Positions 49,701-58,637 of a stretch of DNA of 60,496 nt are shown in pieces; the first letter of the stretch is position 1; every line of letters starts with the position of its first letter. The DNA is from Bradyrhizobium jicamae (lineage in GTDB: Bacteria; Pseudomonadota; Alphaproteobacteria; Rhizobiales; Xanthobacteraceae): contig NZ_JAFCKQ010000049.1 in the NCBI RefSeq assembly GCF_018130215.1, positions 1-60,496 of the forward strand, written 5' to 3'. A program made the translations under genes and the position numbers. Under the pieces are notes generated by a model. That model was not told where the DNA came from and made no database searches. It worked only from the letters and a program-made list of their open reading frames with translations.

Positions 49701-50081
49701 ATGGGACGTCGAGCGGAGAAACTGATCGCGCTAGAGAGGCATGAGGGCGGCGTCGACAACTTAGGCGTGATACGGGTCGTATCTCGCGCATTCGACATCT
49801 TGCGCTGCTTCGAGGGTCCAGGCGTTAGCCTGGGCAATCGGGAAATTGCCGACCGCTGTCGCCTTCCTCGATCAACGGTCTCTCGTCTTGTGATGACGCT
49901 GACCCAGATCGGCCAACTGGCCTATCTGCCGCAAGAGCAGAAATATGCTCTCGGGCCCCATGCCATCGCGCTCGGCACTCCGCGACTTGCGGAGAGCTGC
50001 GATCAGGCGCCCCTAGCCGGCGAGCAACAACTCCATAGGAGCCCGCGCATCGATGTTGTGGGAGATGGGCTCGCGCTCTGA
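49701..50081 (+). pseudogene. IclR-family regulator, C-terminally truncated
   Basis: 126 codons. The N-terminal winged helix is intact (GVIRVVSRAFDILRCFEGPG, LGNREIADRCRLPRSTVSRL, TLTQIGQLAYLPQEQKYALG). The effector-binding domain of about 170 residues is missing: after PHAIALG the frame reads unrelated sequence and stops. It might still bind DNA as a stand-alone domain. It lies 114 bp before the thiolase gene, probably the operon it once controlled. Confidence 0.65.
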
Positions 50082-50195
50082 GTACTTGGATGATCAGCGC
50101 GACGCATCCGTCGGGCCGGCTTCAACGACATTCCCGGCGTGGCGTGCGCGATCAGCATCATAGTCACTAGTTCAATGCGAAACGAAGGAAAAGGC

Positions 50196-51446
50196 ATGTC
50201 TGAGGCATACATCATCGACGCCGTTCGCACGCCGCGGGGCATCGGCAAGCCGGGCAAGGGGGCGCTGTCGCACCTGCACCCGCAGCACCTGGCCGCGACG
50301 GTGCTCAAAGCGCTCAAAGAACGCAACAAGCTCGATACGACTACGGTGGACGATATCATCTGGTCGACGTCGACCCAGGAAGGCAAGCAGGGCGGCGATC
50401 TTGGACGCATGTCGGCGCTCGCCGCCGGGTATGACATCAACGCCAGCGGCACGACGCTGGATCGCTTCTGCGGCGGTGGCATCACGTCAGTGAACCTGGC
50501 GGCCGCTTCGGTGATGTCGGGGATGGAGGATTGCGTCATCGCGGGCGGAACCGAGATGATGAGCTATCAACAGACCTTGGCAGCCGAGCGGTCGCAGGCC
50601 GGCCAACCCGCGCGCATGATGGGTTCAGGCAACGCGGCGCTCGATGCCATCCACCCGCAGTCTCACCAGGGCGTCTGCGGAGATGCAATCGCCTCCAACG
50701 AAGGGATCAGCCGGGAGGCCTGCGATGCTCTGGCATTGGTTAGCCAGCAGCGGGCCAAGAGGGCAATCGACGAAGGCCGCTTCGCCAAGTCGACGGTTCC
50801 CGTCTTGAACGACGACGGCAGTGTCGCCCTCAATCGTGAGGAATTCCCTCGTCCCGAGACCACTGCCGAAGGACTTGCTTTGCTGAAGCCGAGCTTCGAA
50901 CAGCTAGCCAATTTTGATCTCGGCAACGGAGTGACGTTCAAGAAGCAGATCCAGCGCCGCTATCCGGGCCTCGAATGGAAGGGCGTGCATCATGCCGGCA
51001 ACAGCTCGGGCGTGGTGGACGGGGCCGCCGCGGTGCTGATCACCTCGAAGGAATATGCCGAGAAGCATGGCCTCAAGCCGCGCGGCCGCATTGTGGCCTA
51101 TGCCAACCAGGGTGACGACCCGACCTTGATGCTCAACGCGCCGGCTCCGGCGGCGAAGAAGGTTCTCGCCAAGGCCGGTCTGACCAAGGACGACATCGAC
51201 GTCTGGGAGATCAACGAGGCTTTCGCGGTCGTCGCCGAGAAGTTCATCCGCGACCTCGAACTGGATCGCGAGAAGGTCAACATCAATGGCGGGTCGATCG
51301 CGCTCGGCCACCCGATCGGTGCGACCGGATCGATCCTGATCGGCACCGCGCTCGACGAACTGGAGCGGAGCGGCGGACGCTACGGTCTCGTCACCATGTG
51401 TGCTGCTGGCGGAATGGCGCCGGCGATCATCATCGAACGCATCTAA
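50196..51446 (+). CDS. Acetyl-CoA C-acyltransferase (thiolase)
   Basis: 416 residues from ATG 50196. Thiolase N-domain with active Cys in TLDRFCGGGITSVNLAAASV, and C-domain with EINEAFAVVAEKFIRDLELD, GGSIALGHPIGATGS and CAAGGMAPA. The catalytic triad Cys-His-Cys is complete. Cleaves 3-ketoacyl-CoA. With the SDR and enoyl-CoA hydratase behind it, it makes a complete hydration-oxidation-thiolysis set. Confidence 0.95.
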   Translation: MSEAYIIDAVRTPRGIGKPGKGALSHLHPQHLAATVLKALKERNKLDTTTVDDIIWSTSTQEGKQGGDLGRMSALAAGYDINASGTTLDRFCGGGITSVNLAAASVMSGMEDCVIAGGTEMMSYQQTLAAERSQAGQPARMMGSGNAALDAIHPQSHQGVCGDAIASNEGISREACDALALVSQQRAKRAIDEGRFAKSTVPVLNDDGSVALNREEFPRPETTAEGLALLKPSFEQLANFDLGNGVTFKKQIQRRYPGLEWKGVHHAGNSSGVVDGAAAVLITSKEYAEKHGLKPRGRIVAYANQGDDPTLMLNAPAPAAKKVLAKAGLTKDDIDVWEINEAFAVVAEKFIRDLELDREKVNINGGSIALGHPIGATGSILIGTALDELERSGGRYGLVTMCAAGGMAPAIIIERI

Positions 51447-51465
51447 ATCTCGAAAGGATACCGGC

Positions 51466-52248
51466 ATGAAACTCGATTCATCGATCGCCGCCGTCGTCAC
51501 AGGCGGCGCTTCTGGCCTCGGCGCAGCCACCTCGCGTGCGCTCGCTGCCCAAGGCGTCAAGGTCGCGATCTTCGACTTCAACGAAGAAAAGGGCGAAGCC
51601 ATCGCCAAGGAAATCGGCGGTGTGTTCTGCAAGGTCGATGTCACCTCCGACGAACAGGTCGATGCGGGCTTCGCCAAGGCCCGTGCGGCGCACGGCCAGG
51701 AGCGCATCCTGGTGAACTGCGCAGGGACCGGCAACGCAGTGAAGACCGCCGGCCGAGACAAGAAGACCGGCGTGCCCACTCACTTCCCGATCGACGCCTT
51801 CAACCGCATCATCCAGATCAACCTCGTCGGCACGTTCCGCTGCATTGCGAAGTCGGCGCAGGGCATGCTGTCGCTGGCTCCGCTGGAGGACGGCGAGCGT
51901 GGAGCGGTCGTCAATACAGCTTCGGTTGCGGCAGAGGACGGCCAGATGGGGCAGGCGGCCTACTCGGCCTCGAAGGCCGGCGTCGTCGGCATGACCCTGC
52001 CGATCGCGCGCGATCTGATGGCCGAGGGCATCCGCGTCAACACCATCTTGCCGGGCATCTTCAACACGCCGCTGCTGCAAGGGGCGCCTGAGAACGTCAA
52101 GGCCGCGCTCAGCGCGTCGGTGCCGTTCCCGAAGCGTCTCGGCATGCCGGAGGAGTATGCGCATCTGGCGATGACTATGATCATCAATGGCTACTTCAAC
52201 GGTGAAGACGTCCGCCTCGATGGCGCCATCCGCATGGCCCCGCGTTAG
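51466..52248 (+). CDS. 3-hydroxyacyl-CoA dehydrogenase, SDR type
   Basis: 260 residues. Nucleotide motif TGGASGLGAATSRAL, NCAGTGNA, catalytic Ser/Tyr/Lys in NTASVAAEDGQMGQAAYSAS and RVNTILPGIFNTPLLQGAPE. Close in layout to the type-10 17-beta-hydroxysteroid / 3-hydroxyacyl-CoA dehydrogenases (VKTA-x-x-K insert before FNRIIQINLVGTF). Second gene of the operon, 19 bp after the thiolase; AAAGGATACC site. Confidence 0.93.
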   Translation: MKLDSSIAAVVTGGASGLGAATSRALAAQGVKVAIFDFNEEKGEAIAKEIGGVFCKVDVTSDEQVDAGFAKARAAHGQERILVNCAGTGNAVKTAGRDKKTGVPTHFPIDAFNRIIQINLVGTFRCIAKSAQGMLSLAPLEDGERGAVVNTASVAAEDGQMGQAAYSASKAGVVGMTLPIARDLMAEGIRVNTILPGIFNTPLLQGAPENVKAALSASVPFPKRLGMPEEYAHLAMTMIINGYFNGEDVRLDGAIRMAPR

Positions 52249-52279
52249 CGATCGCGTAGGACAACAGGAGACGAAAGCA

Positions 52280-53047
52280 ATGTCCGAAGAAACTCCGGTC
52301 CTCACTGAAGTCCGCGGTCCTATCCTGATCATCACCCTGAACCGGCCGGAAGCCAAGAATGCGGCCAACCTCGCGCTCTCCAAAGGCGTGGCCGCAGCGA
52401 TCGACCGGCTCGACGCCGACGATGCGCTGAGCGTCGGCATCATCACCGGCGCCGGCGGCACATTCTGCTCGGGCATGGATCTCAAGGGGTTCCTGAAGGG
52501 CGAGCGGCCGTCGATCCCCGGCCGCGGCTTCGCCGGCCTCACCGAGGCGCCGCCGAAGAAGCCGCTGATCGCGGCCGTCGACGGCTACGCGCTCGCCGGC
52601 GGGATGGAGATCGCGCTGTCGTGCGACATGATCGTTGCGAACCGCAACGCCAAGTTCGGGATTCCCGAGGTGAAGCGCGGGCTGGCGGCAGCGGCCGGCG
52701 GGCTGATCCGCATGCCGCGCCAGATGCCGTTCCGTGTGGCGATGGAGTTCGCATTGACGGGTGAGTTCTTCGGCGCAGAGCGGGCCTACGAACTAGGCAT
52801 CATCAATCGCGTGACCGATGGCCTGGCCCTTGACGCCGCGCTTGAGCTTGCAGCAGCGATCGGCGCCAACGGCCCGCTCGCCGTGAAGGCATCCAAGCAG
52901 GTGATCGTCGAATCCCGGCTCTGGCCGGAAGACCAGATGTGGAAAAGGCAGCAGGAGATCGTCGGTCCTGTCTTCGTATCCGAGGACGCCCGCGAGGGCG
53001 CGGCTGCCTTTGCGGAAAAGCGCGCTCCGAGTTGGAAGGGCAAGTAA
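52280..53047 (+). CDS. Enoyl-CoA hydratase
   Basis: 255 residues. AGGTFCSGMDLKGFLKGERP, AVDGYALAGGMEIALSCDMI, FGIPEVKRGLAAAAGGLIRM; both catalytic Glu present. Complements the dehydrogenase and thiolase upstream. Preceded by AGGAGACGAAAGCA. A perfect terminator follows at 53062, marking the end of the transcript. Confidence 0.94.
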   Translation: MSEETPVLTEVRGPILIITLNRPEAKNAANLALSKGVAAAIDRLDADDALSVGIITGAGGTFCSGMDLKGFLKGERPSIPGRGFAGLTEAPPKKPLIAAVDGYALAGGMEIALSCDMIVANRNAKFGIPEVKRGLAAAAGGLIRMPRQMPFRVAMEFALTGEFFGAERAYELGIINRVTDGLALDAALELAAAIGANGPLAVKASKQVIVESRLWPEDQMWKRQQEIVGPVFVSEDAREGAAAFAEKRAPSWKGK

Positions 53048-53061
53048 ACGGCTGCTTCGAT

Positions 53062-53101
53062 GACGGAGCGTCAGTGAGTCAGAACCGACGCTCCGTCTTT
53101 T
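53062..53101 (+). terminator. Rho-independent terminator of the thiolase operon
   Basis: GACGGAGCGTC (53062-53072) pairs perfectly with GACGCTCCGTC (53087-53097), followed by TTTT. Ideally placed 15 bp after the stop codon. Confidence 0.85.
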
Positions 53102-53295
53102 GTGTGAATGCCCCTACACGCAGGCCGTTTCGCGCTTTGGTGGAGCGTGCGGCTGGCTAGCGTGGTGATTGGCCCGCAGCAATCACCGCCCACTTGCTTT
53201 GCGCTTTCGGGCATATTCCGTTGTCCGCTTTCGAATTCGACCGGAGTTGATCAGCTAACCGACGCTCGCTGTGAAGAGCCGCCTGGCGCCCGCAC

Positions 53296-53475
53296 TCAGC
53301 AAGTCGGGCTCGTCGCGTCTTCGTCACCAGCCCGGTACAAACTCTCGCGCAGCGCTTCCAATGCCAGGCGGGCATGATGGGCTGCTCGTTGATCGCCCAC
53401 CGTTTCGATCGCTTCGAGCGCCCAAGTCAAATACTGCAAAGCGGTTTGCGTTTGCTCATCGTGTCGAATGGTCAT
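53296..53475 (-). CDS. Small helical protein, 59 aa
   Basis: ATG at 53475: MTIRHDEQTQTALQYLTWAL, EAIETVGDQRAAHHARLALE, ALRESLYRAGDEDATSPTC. A regular helical heptad-like pattern with a charged surface supports real coding. No clear family or ribosome site. The 200 bp between it and the terminator hold nothing recognised. Confidence 0.45.
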   Translation of the reverse strand: MTIRHDEQTQTALQYLTWALEAIETVGDQRAAHHARLALEALRESLYRAGDEDATSPTC

Positions 53476-53566
53476 TGCCGACTGCTCGTATCGAGTTCTA
53501 TTCTGTTTGTCACCAACAGGTTGCGCATGGGCGTGATGCGTTGGCCGCCACGGATGGGGTTCTCAT

Positions 53567-54505
53567 GTGAGTAGCGGTTTGATCGCTCTTTTGGACGATG
53601 TGGCGGCGATCGCAAAGCTGGCCGCGGCTTCCGTTGACGATGCTGCGGCCCTGGCCGCAAAGGCAGGCGTCAAGGCGGCAGGCGTAGTCATCGACGATGC
53701 TGCGATTACTCCAGGCTATGTGGTCGGTTTCGATGCCAAGCGCGAACTGCCGATTGTGGGTAAAATCGCCTTGGGATCGCTTCGCAACAAGCTACTCCTT
53801 CTGCTCCCCGCCACCCTAGCTCTCAGCTACTTCTTGCCTTGGGTGATTACACCGCTTCTCATATTTGGCGGCGTCTATCTCTGCTACGAAGGAACGGAGA
53901 AGATTTTTGAAGCCGTTGTCCCGCATCAGGCCCATGCGCGCGAGAGCCAGTCCGTCTCAACGCCCTTAAACATGCGTGAGCTGGAGGAAGAGAAGGTTGC
54001 CGGGGCCATCCGAACCGATTTCATTCTGTCGGCGGAGATTATGGCGATTACGCTCGCGACTGTTTCCAACGAGAGCATTTTCATGCAGGCGTTTGTGTTG
54101 GCTTCCGTGGGGATTGCGATCACAGCTGCGGTCTACGGCGTAGTTGCGCTGATAGTAAGGACCGACGACGTTGGCTTAGCTCTTGTAGCCAACAACGACG
54201 GCTCGATCGTCGGTCGTATTGGCAGTGCAGTTGGACGCTCTCTCGTTCTCGGGATGCCAGGCTTTCTCAAAATTCTCGCCGCAACTGGAACCGCCGCACT
54301 GGTTTGGGTTGGGGGCGGCATCATCTTGCACGGTCTCGAAGCGTATGGGGTGCACTTCGCTGGTCAAGCCATCAGCTCAACTGCCGATGCGGCAGCTCAA
54401 ATCCTTCCATTCGCTGCCGGGCTGATGAGATGGCTCATCACCGCGTTTTTGTCCGGGTTGGTTGGATTATGCATCGGGGCAATATCAATCTCGGCAATTG
54501 GATGA
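53567..54505 (+). CDS. DUF808 (YedI-type) membrane protein
   Basis: 312 residues, GTG start. Hallmarks: SGLIALLDDVAAIAKLAAAS, VDDAAALAAKAGVKAAGVVI, DDAAITPGYVVGFDAKRELP (nearly diagnostic), and LNMRELEEEKVAGAIRTDFI. Several membrane helices follow (LLLLLPATLALSYFLPWVIT, IMAITLATVSNESIFMQAFV, ISISAIG at the end). The function of the family is not established. It is complete in length. Confidence 0.92.
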   Translation: MSSGLIALLDDVAAIAKLAAASVDDAAALAAKAGVKAAGVVIDDAAITPGYVVGFDAKRELPIVGKIALGSLRNKLLLLLPATLALSYFLPWVITPLLIFGGVYLCYEGTEKIFEAVVPHQAHARESQSVSTPLNMRELEEEKVAGAIRTDFILSAEIMAITLATVSNESIFMQAFVLASVGIAITAAVYGVVALIVRTDDVGLALVANNDGSIVGRIGSAVGRSLVLGMPGFLKILAATGTAALVWVGGGIILHGLEAYGVHFAGQAISSTADAAAQILPFAAGLMRWLITAFLSGLVGLCIGAISISAIG

Positions 54506-55310
54506 ATTGGCTGGAATTGTCCGCGGCCGTGGCGCGTCCTTGCAGCACGCGATCCTCAACGGATTGGCTTTGGGCGGATGCGATTTTCATGGAGAAACAC
54601 AACGCGATGAAGTCGCGTCCGCCTGCTAAAGGAATGACGCAACAGCCTGCAAAGCTGCTTGGCTCATGTGATCGCTCGGCACGACCATTCGGCAACGCCC
54701 TCTTTTCATTGCGCGTTCGAAGCTTGGCGGAGCTCTCGAACGCACTGAACGCTTCCGGCGGCGAACTCTGTAAGTAATCGTGACCTACTTGCCATTTGTC
54801 CGTCGGTCCGTCGGAAAAATGAGCGCTGCATACCTTCCCACACAGGAAATAACTCACGACGGCTCTAGATGTAAAAACCCCGCTGCATGGGTTCGACCAT
54901 AAGCGGGGTAAAGTAAACGGTCTTGAAGACGCACAATGCCTGTGTGCATCGTCGATACTCTAGCGCAGGCATCGGACAACACAATAGGACGAGAGTCGCA
55001 GAGAGTTTGAAGCGCAGGTTAGAAATCAACGTTGCTGCGGCGACGTTCAACACCCCGAACTCAACACGTTGTCTGGGCCGTTCAAATTCCAGAACGTCGA
55101 TCTGGCTTGTTGGTCGAATCATCAGCTCAAGAAGTGATGGCTCAACTAAACGAAAGTAGTGGCCTCCTGTTTCGACTAAGTGATGACCCATTATTTCTGC
55201 CGTAGGAGCGCTTTTCGTTGCGGTGATGAGAAGAAGGGAATTGGATGAGTGTAGGGGCCGCGAAGTGCTTCCACTCCAACAAAGGGACACATCAACCAAG
55301 GGAGACAGAA
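54506..55310. other. 800-bp region without a supported gene
   Basis: AT-richer than its neighbours. The longest frame (54865-55299, minus) has no protein character that I recognise. A minus-strand terminator-like hairpin lies at 54871-54909. Nothing else was identified until the start of the binding-protein gene. Confidence 0.35.
54871..54909 (-). terminator. Minus-strand terminator-like hairpin
   Basis: ACCCCGCT (54877-54884) pairs with AGCGGGGT (54902-54909); read on the minus strand it is followed by TTTTTAC. It would end a minus-strand transcript coming from the right, where no supported gene exists. Confidence 0.5.
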
Positions 55311-56537
55311 ATGCCTGCTATCCGCATGCGATTGGGGCTGCTTTCGGCTGCCCTGACAATCGCCCTCGCCTCGACCTCCGCCTTTGCGCAAAAAGGCCAA
55401 TACGACATCGGTGCGACCGACACCGAGATCAAGATCGGCAACATCATGCCCTACAGCGGACCCGCGTCCTCCTATAGCGTGATCGGCAAGACCGAGGCCG
55501 CCTATTTCAACAAGATCAACGCCGAAGGCGGCATCAATGGCCGCAAGATCAACTTCATCTCCTATGACGACGGCTACTCGCCACCGAAGACGGTCGAACA
55601 GGCACGCAAACTCGTCGAGAGCGACGAGGTGCTGCTGATCTTTAACTCGCTCGGCACGCCGCCAAACTCGGCGATCCAGAAATACATGAACCTGAAGAAG
55701 GTGCCGCAGCTGTTCGTCGCCACCGGCGCCACCAAGTGGAACGATCCCAAGGACTTCCCGTGGACCATGGGCTGGCAGCCCAGCTACCAGAGCGAGACGC
55801 AGATCTATGCCAAATACATCCTGAAGAATTATCCGAACGCCAAGATCGGCGTGCTCTATCAGAACGACGACTACGGCAAGGATTACCTCAAGGGTCTGAA
55901 GGACGGACTTGGCTCCAAGGTCTCCATGATCGTAAAGGAAGAGAGCTACGAAACGACCGAACCGACTATCGAGTCGCATATCGTCAACCTGAAAGCGGCC
56001 GGCGCCGACGTCTTCGTCGATCTGTCGATTCCGAAGTTCGCAGCCCAAGCGATCAAGGAGGCTGCCGAGATCGAGTGGAAGCCGGCTCACTTCCTCAACA
56101 GCGTCAGCTCGTCGATCAGCGCCACCATCAAGCCGGCAGGCTTCGATAACTCGCAAGGCATCATCTCGGCGACCTATCTGAAGGACCCGAACGATCCGCA
56201 ATGGAAAAGCGATCCGGATATCAAGGCCTGGAACGCCTTCCTCGACAAATACTATCCCGAGGCCAATCGCGCGGACGCTTTCGTGGTCTACGGCTATGCC
56301 GTTGCCCAGACCATGGTCCACGTACTGAAGCAGTGCGGAAATAATCTGACGCGCGCGAACGTGATGAAGCAGGCGGCGAGCATGCACGACTATGTCGTCG
56401 CTGGCTTGTTGCCGGGCGTGAAGATCAACACCAGCGCCACCGATTTTGCTCCTATTTCACAGCAACAGCTCATGCGCCTTAAAGGCGACAGCTGGGAGCG
56501 TTTCGGCGACGTGATCAACTCAGACGTCGGCGGTTGA
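55311..56537 (+). CDS. ABC transporter periplasmic binding protein (LivK/HAAT type)
   Basis: 408 residues. Signal peptide MPAIRMRLGLLSAALTIALA...AFA. The mature part (TEIKIGNIMPYSGPASSYSV, INGRKINFISYDDGYSPPKT, LYQNDDYGKDYLKGLKDGLG) is clearly paralogous to the protein at 23703, with the same order of motifs. GGGAGACAGAA precedes the ATG. No permease or ATPase genes adjoin it, so it must use a system encoded elsewhere. Confidence 0.93.
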   Translation: MPAIRMRLGLLSAALTIALASTSAFAQKGQYDIGATDTEIKIGNIMPYSGPASSYSVIGKTEAAYFNKINAEGGINGRKINFISYDDGYSPPKTVEQARKLVESDEVLLIFNSLGTPPNSAIQKYMNLKKVPQLFVATGATKWNDPKDFPWTMGWQPSYQSETQIYAKYILKNYPNAKIGVLYQNDDYGKDYLKGLKDGLGSKVSMIVKEESYETTEPTIESHIVNLKAAGADVFVDLSIPKFAAQAIKEAAEIEWKPAHFLNSVSSSISATIKPAGFDNSQGIISATYLKDPNDPQWKSDPDIKAWNAFLDKYYPEANRADAFVVYGYAVAQTMVHVLKQCGNNLTRANVMKQAASMHDYVVAGLLPGVKINTSATDFAPISQQQLMRLKGDSWERFGDVINSDVGG

Positions 56538-56655
56538 ACGCGCCACGTTCGTCAATCTGAGCCGGACTATTTCGAGCTGCCACCAGCGCTCACTGCTTGA
56601 ATAGTCCGGCGGCCGAGCCGCGGCGGAGGAGCCGTCCACAGGATCAATACGAGAC

Positions 56656-56904
56656 CTATCGTGTACGTCCTCTGGTGATGTCTATTTCGCGCCAAGCAGC
56701 CGTCTGGCTTGGGACAACGCCATGCGCCGGTGCGACTTCATGAGAGTATCGAATGGGCGTTACTTCGGCTCGCACTCGGCGCTCCGCGCTACCGGCAATT
56801 CGATCGTATTCCTCTGCAAGCGTTAAGAATCCTTCGCGGTATCCAGCATGACCGATCCAATCTGCTTTAGTCCGCGTTACTTCGGCTCGTGCGTTTGCCT
56901 TGAT
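56656..56904 (-). pseudogene. Remnant of a small protein without start codon
   Basis: An 82-codon open frame between two TAG codons, without a usable start: ARAEVTRTKADWIGHAGYRE, GFLTLAEEYDRIAGSAERRV, RAEVTPIRYSHEVAPAHGVV. The 'YREGFLTLAEEYDRIA' core resembles small Bradyrhizobium proteins. The 16-bp repeat CGAGCCGAAGTAACGC occurs twice in it (ARAEVT / VRAEVT). Probably decayed. Confidence 0.35.
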
Positions 56905-56989
56905 CTAGATCAAGCATCGAACGCACCATCGGGGCCCATCCTGTCATCTTAGGGTACTATTCCGGCCGCCACTCGAAAGGGACGCAAAT

Positions 56990-57427
56990 ATGCGGCGATT
57001 GCGCTCTGTGATTGCGTATTCCTTTGTGGCGCTCGCGGCGTGGGCGGCTACGGCCGAACCATCGCAAGCAGGCACCGGCACTGTACGGATTGTTCTCGGC
57101 ACAGCGTCGTTTGTCGTAGGCACTGGAGGCGGTAAAGGCACCCTGACGTATCAAGGCAAAACTTATCAGTTCGCAGTTACCGGCTTGAGCTTTGGGGCAT
57201 CGCTGTCGGAAACTGTCGGTGTGCTGGAAGGGCTGGCACGGAACCTACATAGTCCCGAGGACCTCGCCGGCAGCTATGTCGCGGTCGGAGTCGCCGGGGC
57301 TATCGTCGCAGGAGGAGGCGTCGCGCGACTGCGTAACGCGAAGCGCGTTTCGCTAGTGCTTCGTGGTCCTAAAGTGGGTGCGGGGTTCTCGGTCAACTTG
57401 GCGCACGTCACCATAACGATGACGTGA
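56990..57427 (+). CDS. Exported protein of unknown function, 145 aa
   Basis: Signal peptide MRRLRSVIAYSFVALAAWAA (cut near SQA). The mature part reads TGTVRIVLGTASFVVGTGGG, KGTLTYQGKTYQFAVTGLSF, GASLSETVGVLEGLARNLHS and LVLRGPKVGAGFSVNLAHVT. Gly-rich repeated beta-strands recall EipA/YSC84-like periplasmic beta-barrel-like proteins. Short enough to be a free periplasmic domain. Family not certain. Confidence 0.7.
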   Translation: MRRLRSVIAYSFVALAAWAATAEPSQAGTGTVRIVLGTASFVVGTGGGKGTLTYQGKTYQFAVTGLSFGASLSETVGVLEGLARNLHSPEDLAGSYVAVGVAGAIVAGGGVARLRNAKRVSLVLRGPKVGAGFSVNLAHVTITMT

Positions 57428-57936
57428 AAGCAAATTGCTCCTGCTTGTGTCCGCAGATCCGCTCCGGGTCATTCGATCGTCTTGGGCACTTGCTGGCGAC
57501 TTCTGTGTTTCTTCCACAAGGCGACATGTTTCGCTGCCCAAGGGCGGGTCCGAACTGGCGTCTCTCCCGGCCACCACACCGAAGGCGGGTTTATCGCCGA
57601 AATCTTGTTGCTCCGCAGCGCCACGAGATGGCCTCGCGGTGCGGATACCCACTCCGCCGCGAACAGTCCACTAAATCACCGGCCCCGACTAACCTTGTGA
57701 TGTTAAAACTGAAACGGCTACTGGCTCAAGCAGGCCCGTTCCCGCAAGGGGGGAAAGGAGAGGGCGCATGCATGTGGCAACGAATAGGGGTCTTATCGCG
57801 CCCTCACGTAGCTGTGAGTGCCGAATGATCCTCGCCGTGTGGCGAATCTCACAATGCCTGCCTGTATTTTGGACTAAACGTTAGATTGCGTTTGTTGAAG
57901 ACAACCGCATAGCGATAAAGTCGAAGGAGCTTTGCG
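57428..57936. other. 509-bp region without a supported gene
   Basis: The frames are open on both strands by GC bias only. It holds one hairpin formed by GAGGGCGC (about 57760) and GCGCCCTC (about 57803). The AGTCGAAGGAGC leader before 57937 belongs to the next gene. Confidence 0.35.
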
Positions 57937-58218
57937 ATGAGACGTCTTGCATTTCTGAGTCTTCTCCTTCCTACCCTGATTGCACCGATCCAAGTTCAGG
58001 CCCAGCGGTATGATCCCGCTATGAACTGCGTCAGGTTTCCGCAGATACCTAATCCGGACGCAGAGTTGCGGTATTTGCTCTCTCATCCCGGTACCCGTGT
58101 TTGTCCGGGACGAAATCCTGATCCGGCCGGACAGAGCGGTGTTTTGCAGCAAATCTCAAGGGATCGTGTAAACAATACCACGACCCAAATTTGTGCCATG
58201 AACGGTCGGCGTTGCTGA
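57937..58218 (+). CDS. Small secreted protein, 93 aa
   Basis: GAAGGAGC precedes the ATG. Signal peptide MRRLAFLSLLLPTLIAPIQV (cut near QAQ). The mature part reads YDPAMNCVRFPQIPNPDAEL, RYLLSHPGTRVCPGRNPDPA and TTTQICAMNGRRC. Four cysteines could make two disulfides. A small periplasmic or exported protein of unknown role. Confidence 0.65.
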   Translation: MRRLAFLSLLLPTLIAPIQVQAQRYDPAMNCVRFPQIPNPDAELRYLLSHPGTRVCPGRNPDPAGQSGVLQQISRDRVNNTTTQICAMNGRRC

Positions 58219-58243
58219 TAGTGCCAGAGGCACCAGCCGCCGC

Positions 58244-58411
58244 ATGACGCGCGGTCGAGCGACCATGGGCTTCGTTGGCCCCATCGCCTTGCTGGCCTCA
58301 CCGGCTTCGGCTCTTGCCGCTTTTCGAAGGTTCGACACGCCTTCCGCTCGGGTGCCATTGCCGCCAGTCGCGTCGTGCTGGTCGCCTCAATCGTGCGCCA
58401 GCGGTTCGTGA
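58244..58411 (+). CDS. Possible small exported peptide, 55 aa
   Basis: A frame with a signal-peptide-like start (MGFVGPIALLASPASALAA from the second ATG) and a Pro/Ser/Cys tail. No good ribosome site. It may be the remnant of an outer-membrane-protein leader. Confidence 0.25.
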   Translation: MTRGRATMGFVGPIALLASPASALAAFRRFDTPSARVPLPPVASCWSPQSCASGS

Positions 58412-58591
58412 GCCCATCAACGCGCGGCAAGGCCATGCCACGGATACCAGGAACTCGGCGGAAAGTTGTCGGGGGGAACGTGGCGCGCGACCTGAACGGT
58501 CCCAGCTCGATTTACAGTAGTGCTGTAGCCTATTGATCCGTATGTGCTCACCCACGCCCAATTCCAAACCTTTGGACAAGCTGTATAAATG

Positions 58592-58637
58592 GCTGACTCT
58601 TAATCAGCGGGTCCCAGGTTCGAGCCGTGGTGCGCCC
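58592..58637 (+). other. 3' half of a tRNA-Lys(CTT) gene (attachment scar)
   Basis: GCTGACTCTTAATCAGC (anticodon arm with CTT) is followed by GGGTC, the T-arm CCAGGTTCGAGCCGTGG (one mismatch to a perfect stem) and TGCGCCC, which pairs with the GGGCGCA expected of the missing 5' strand. No D-arm or CCA. As at 12399, such a piece marks one end of an element integrated through the anticodon loop, lying to the left. Confidence 0.7.

Noticed and set aside
54865..55299. 144-codon minus-strand frame
   Set aside because: No family, no ribosome site, and the terminator-like hairpin lies inside its 3' end.
55191..56387. 398-codon minus-strand frame opposite the LivK-type gene
   Set aside because: Codon-bias shadow; the plus strand has a signal peptide and family motifs.
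57424..57828. 134-codon plus-strand frame
   Set aside because: Arg/Pro/Cys-rich composition typical of non-coding GC-rich DNA; no homology recognised.
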